DNA from: Streptomyces venezuelae
Lineage (GTDB): Bacteria > Actinomycetota > Actinomycetes > Streptomycetales > Streptomycetaceae
Reading direction: 5' to 3'
DNA: 64,000 nucleotides
NCBI RefSeq assembly: GCF_008642375.1
Contig: NZ_CP029194.1
Span: 7,558,501-7,622,500, forward strand
In this document: one piece after another, positions 61,026 to 64,000 of the stretch
How positions within the stretch are numbered: the first letter of the stretch is position 1
How the letters are laid out: each line of letters starts with the position of its first letter
The notes under the pieces: generated by a model
Databases searched by the model: none
The model's input: the letters and a program-made list of their open reading frames with translations, nothing else
What the model was told of the DNA's origin: nothing
Program-made: the position numbers and the translations under genes

Positions 61026-61748
61026 TCAGCCCGCTTCCTTGACCTGGGCCGGCGTCGGAGCCGTACCGCCGAGGTGCGCGGGCACCCACCACGTGTCGTT
61101 CGCGTCCTTCGGGCGGACCGGGTAGGCGCGCTGCGCGGCCTCCAGGAGCTCCTGGACGCGCTCGCGCAGCCGTCGCGTGATGGCGCCCGCGTACTGGTCG
61201 GCGGGGGCCTCCAGGGGCTCGCCGACGCGGATCGTCACCGGGATGTGGCTTCGCTTGAAGTTGCGGGGGTGGCCCTTCGTCCACACCCGCTGGGTGCCCC
61301 AGAGCGCCATCGGGATCAGCGGGACGCCCGCCTCCTGCGCCAGGCGCGCCGCACCGGTCTTGAAGCCCTTGAGCGTGAAGGACTGGGAGATGGTCGCCTC
61401 GGGGAAGACGCCGATGATCTCGCCGGCCCGCAGCGACTCCAGCGCGTGCTTGTAGGCGTGCTCGCCCGCGGAGCGGTCGACGGGGATGTGCCGCATGCCG
61501 CGCATCAGCGGCCCGGAGATCTTGTGCTTGAAGACGGAGTCCTTCGCCATGAAGCGCACGAGCCGCTTCTGCGGCAGGGCCGCGAGCCCCGTGAAGATGA
61601 AGTCCAGATAGCTGATGTGGTTGCTCACGAGCACAGCGCCGCCCGTGCGGGGGATGTTCTCGGAACCCTGCGTGTCGATCTTCAGGTCGAGCGCCTTGAA
61701 CAGCGTGAGCGCGGCACCGACGACCGGTCGATAGACGAGTTCTGCCAT
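61026..61748 (-). CDS. plsC: PlsC-type 1-acylglycerol-3-phosphate acyltransferase
   Basis: A 240-residue acyltransferase. The catalytic HX4D motif is NHISYLD, and the acceptor-binding FPEATIS replaces the usual FPEGTRS. GVPLIPMALWG is motif IV. It makes phosphatidic acid at the membrane. ATG 61748 is preceded by a GA-rich ribosome site. Converges with the transglutaminase-like gene over the tandem repeats. Confidence 0.85.
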   Translation of the reverse strand: MAELVYRPVVGAALTLFKALDLKIDTQGSENIPRTGGAVLVSNHISYLDFIFTGLAALPQKRLVRFMAKDSVFKHKISGPLMRGMRHIPVDRSAGEHAYKHALESLRAGEIIGVFPEATISQSFTLKGFKTGAARLAQEAGVPLIPMALWGTQRVWTKGHPRNFKRSHIPVTIRVGEPLEAPADQYAGAITRRLRERVQELLEAAQRAYPVRPKDANDTWWVPAHLGGTAPTPAQVKEAG

Positions 61749-61978
61749 CGGAGAGGAACCTCTTCTTCGTGTGCCCGGAGCGGATTCTCCCGGCGAAGTT
61801 ACGCGGCCGTAGGTTTTCGGCTTTGGGCAGATCGTGCCCCATGTGGGGCGCCGTGACCAGTCCAGACGCCTTCGTACAGAGAGATTCTCGTCACCCCGGG
61901 TGGCCGGTGGCGGGAATCGAACGGTCCCGTGCGACGCTGCTGGTGGGGGAGAAGAGACGTACGGGAAAGGGGAGAAGG

Positions 61979-62305
61979 ATGTCGGAGGCCCTGGGCGTGG
62001 AGATCCTGCGGCCGGAGCGGCTCGGCGCCGAGCTGGGCGAGCGGGCCACCCTCGTGCAGTTCTCGACCGCCTTCTGCCAGCCCTGCCGCGCCACCCGCCG
62101 CACCCTCGCCGAGGTCGCCGCCATGGTGCCGGGAGTCGGGCACGTGGAGATCGACGCGGAGGAACGGCTCGATCTCGTACGGGAGCTGGGCATCGCGAAG
62201 ACACCCACCGTGCTCGTCCTCGACCGCGCCGGCCGGGTCGTCCGCAGAGCGTCGGGCCAGCCCCGCAGGGCCGACGTCATCGCGGCGCTGGGGCAGGCGG
62301 TCTGA
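61979..62305 (+). CDS. Thioredoxin-family protein
   Basis: A 108-residue thioredoxin fold protein. The active site FCQPC (Cys33, Cys36) is a CxxC with Gln-Pro, and cis-proline TPTVLVLD follows. It reduces disulfides in the cytosol, but differs from the classical WCGPC. ATG 61979 lies after GGAGAAGG. Confidence 0.85.
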   Translation: MSEALGVEILRPERLGAELGERATLVQFSTAFCQPCRATRRTLAEVAAMVPGVGHVEIDAEERLDLVRELGIAKTPTVLVLDRAGRVVRRASGQPRRADVIAALGQAV

Positions 62306-62502
62306 CGCCGTGACACTTCTCCCATATCCCGGTACGCACTTGACTGCCCCCGCCGACGATCGTCACCCTGGCGGAGTGCCCCCAGAACTCCTTCTCTACG
62401 GCCGGGCCCACGTGGACCTGGCCCGCAACGCGAGCGCGCGCTGTCCGGGTGTCTGACCACCTCAGGACTCCCCTCATGACGCCCTCGCAGAAGGACAATT
62501 CC

Positions 62503-63027
62503 ATGACGGTCACGCCCGACCTCCGTACCGCTCCCACGATCGGCGCACCCCGGCAGGCCTCTCCCGATCTGCTCCGCTCCGTCTTCCGCCGGCATGCCGC
62601 CGGTGTCGCGGTGATCACCGCGCACGGCGAGCACCCGGTCGGCTTCACCGCGACCTCGCTCAACTCCGTCGCCGCCGAGCCCCCGCTGATCTCCTTCGGG
62701 GTGGGCACCACCTCCTCCAGCTGGCCCGTGGTGTCCGAGGCCGAGCACATCGGCGTGCACATACTCGGCGAGCACCAGCAGGAGCTGGCCGCCACCTTCG
62801 CGCGCAGCGGTGCCGACCGCTTCGGCGGGGACACCCGCTGGAGCCTGGGGCCGGAGGGAGTGCCCGTCCTGGACGGCGTTCTCGCCTGGCTGGTCTGCCG
62901 CGTGGTGGCCCGGGTGCCCGCGGGCGACCACCGGATCGTGATCGCGCAGGCCGTCGCCGGGGACCCGGACGGGGCGGGCCGCCCGCTCCTCTATCACCAC
63001 GGGCGCTTCAACGCGCTGCGCGACTGA
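62503..63027 (+). CDS. Flavin reductase-like FMN-binding protein
   Basis: A 174-residue flavin reductase-like protein (HpaC type). The N-terminal FRRHAAGVAVITAH, GFTATSLNSVAAEPPLISF and C-terminal HHGRFNAL are typical. It may supply reduced flavin to a two-component monooxygenase. ATG 62503 with AAGGA 7 bp upstream is favoured; ATG 62476 and GTG 62449 are in frame. Confidence 0.85.
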   Translation: MTVTPDLRTAPTIGAPRQASPDLLRSVFRRHAAGVAVITAHGEHPVGFTATSLNSVAAEPPLISFGVGTTSSSWPVVSEAEHIGVHILGEHQQELAATFARSGADRFGGDTRWSLGPEGVPVLDGVLAWLVCRVVARVPAGDHRIVIAQAVAGDPDGAGRPLLYHHGRFNALRD

Positions 63028-63085
63028 GAGTTCCCGTACGCCTCCCTCACCGTGCGTTGTCAAGGTCACATGGCTGAGCGCTTGC

Positions 63086-63118
63086 TTACTGGTAACGGAC
63101 TGGGTGTACTGACGAGTA
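63086..63118. promoter_or_regulatory. Palindromes before the electron transfer flavoprotein gene
   Basis: TTACTGGTAA (63086-63095) and TACTGACGAGTA (63107-63118) are imperfect palindromes in the AT-richer leader. Their TTAC/GTAA arms recall TetR-type sites for fatty-acid catabolism. Confidence 0.4.
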
Positions 63119-63226
63119 ATATTTCGGTCGGGGCGTCCGGTGCCCCGACCGGAAACCCGCCCTTCAGGCGCCTATGCTGCGAGCAACAAGGCAGCCAAGT
63201 TATGACGATGCAGTAGGAGAGCCGGC

Positions 63227-64000
63227 GTGAGCTTGAGGATCGTTGTCTGTGTGAAGTACGTGCCCGACGCGACCGGAGACCGTAAGTTCGCGGACGACCT
63301 GACGGTCGACCGCGACGACGTCGACGGCCTGCTGTCGGAGCTCGACGAGTACGCGGTCGAGCAGGCCCTGCAGATCGCCGAAGAGGCGGACGACGCGGAG
63401 GTCACCGTGCTGACGGTCGGCCCCGAGGACGCCAAGGACGCGCTGCGCAAGGCGCTGTCCATGGGCGCCGACAAGGCCGTCCACGTCGAGGACGACGACC
63501 TGCACGGCAGTGACGTCATGGCGACGTCGCTCGTGCTCGCCAAGGCGATCGAGAAGACCGGCTACGACGTCGTCATCGCCGGTATGGCCTCCACCGACGG
63601 CACCATGGGTGTCCTGCCGGCGATCCTCGCCGAGCGCCTGGGTGTCCCGCAGGTCACGCTGCTCTCCGAGGTCAAGATCGAGGACGGCAAGGTCACCGGC
63701 CGCCGCGACGGCGACACCGCCTCCGAGCAGCTGGAGGCCGCGCTTCCGGCCGTCGTGTCCGTCACGGACCAGTCGGGCGAGGCGCGCTACCCCTCCTTCA
63801 AGGGCATCATGGCCGCCAAGAAGAAGCCGGTGGAGTCCCTGGAGCTCGACGACCTCGACATCGACGCCGACGAGGTCGGCCTCGAGGGTTCCTGGACGCG
63901 GGTCGACTCGGCCGCCGAGCGCCCGGCGCGCACTGCGGGCACGATCGTCAAGGACGAGGGCGAGGGCGGCAAGCAGCTCGCCGAGTTCCTCGCGAGCCAG
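63227..64000 (+). CDS. etfB: Electron transfer flavoprotein beta subunit (3' end outside window)
   Basis: At least 258 residues, with no stop before the window ends. IVVCVKYVPDATGDRKF, LDEYAVEQALQIAEE and AGMASTDGTMGVLPAILAERLG are the ETF-beta signature. It carries electrons from acyl-CoA dehydrogenases with the alpha subunit, which should follow. Usual length is about 260, so very little is missing. GTG 63227 has AGGAG 7 bp upstream. Confidence 0.93.
   Translation, partial: MSLRIVVCVKYVPDATGDRKFADDLTVDRDDVDGLLSELDEYAVEQALQIAEEADDAEVTVLTVGPEDAKDALRKALSMGADKAVHVEDDDLHGSDVMATSLVLAKAIEKTGYDVVIAGMASTDGTMGVLPAILAERLGVPQVTLLSEVKIEDGKVTGRRDGDTASEQLEAALPAVVSVTDQSGEARYPSFKGIMAAKKKPVESLELDDLDIDADEVGLEGSWTRVDSAAERPARTAGTIVKDEGEGGKQLAEFLASQ

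Overview
The window is chromosomal DNA from a Streptomyces or a close relative. GC is very high, third codon positions are almost always G or C, GTG starts are common, many genes overlap by 4 bp as ATGA or GTGA, and both a LAL-type LuxR regulator and a SpoIIE-type PP2C phosphatase are present. Long open frames antisense to real genes are composition artefacts and were left out.

Left part (1-4310): two coupled membrane proteins, an isochorismatase-like hydrolase, a STAS protein, an ArsR regulator and an AhpD-like protein. The AhpD-like gene starts beside a perfect CsoR/CstR-like operator.

Main biosynthetic locus (4366-17655): an indolocarbazole (tryptophan-dimer) gene cluster. One minus-strand operon encodes, in transcription order, an extra FAD monooxygenase, a RebO/StaO-type tryptophan oxidase, a RebD/StaD-type chromopyrrolic acid synthase, a RebC/StaC-type flavoenzyme and a StaP/RebP-type P450. 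A divergent LAL regulator faces it. I see no glycosyltransferase, halogenase, methyltransferase or transporter. The product is therefore probably an unglycosylated arcyriaflavin/K252c-type aglycone modified by the extra monooxygenase. The RebC-like enzyme mixes RebC and StaC diagnostic residues. A PknB-type kinase and a TPR-like protein adjoin the locus.

Middle (21-44 kb): ordinary chromosomal genes. They include a PAS-PAS-GAF-PP2C phosphatase, a fused ModB-ModC transporter without ModA, an HTH-TOBE regulator, Lrp, CorA, a dehydratase-like PLP enzyme, a truncated alkylsulfatase remnant, a ThuA-like protein under a LacI-type palindrome, a TTA-containing hydrolase, a FUSC protein, a lactonase under a DasR-like palindrome, a degenerate CbiX-like protein, a sugar-kinase-like ATPase, Ung, a BNR-repeat protein, an old yellow enzyme divergent from an ArsR gene, a DUF305 lipoprotein, an LVIVD-repeat protein and a TetR regulator.

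Mobile element (44225-53691): about 9.5 kb between 35-bp imperfect direct repeats. The right copy overlaps the stop codon of a PAP2 phosphatase gene. It carries a tyrosine integrase, an excisionase, small unknown genes, a TTA-containing XRE regulator, a UDG-superfamily protein, an iteron-rich palindromic region, and an AT-rich operon with a ribbon-helix-helix protein and a RecA-like ATPase. No conjugation or virion genes are visible, so it looks like a replicating satellite or non-conjugative integrative element.

Right part (53688-64000): PAP2, an M56 peptidase, DUF5134, a GNAT, DUF6421, an SDR, a threonine aldolase-like enzyme, a transglutaminase-like protein, a PlsC-type acyltransferase, a thioredoxin-like protein, a flavin reductase, and the start of the electron transfer flavoprotein beta gene, which runs off the window.

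All assignments come from reading the sequence and recalling families; no database search was run.
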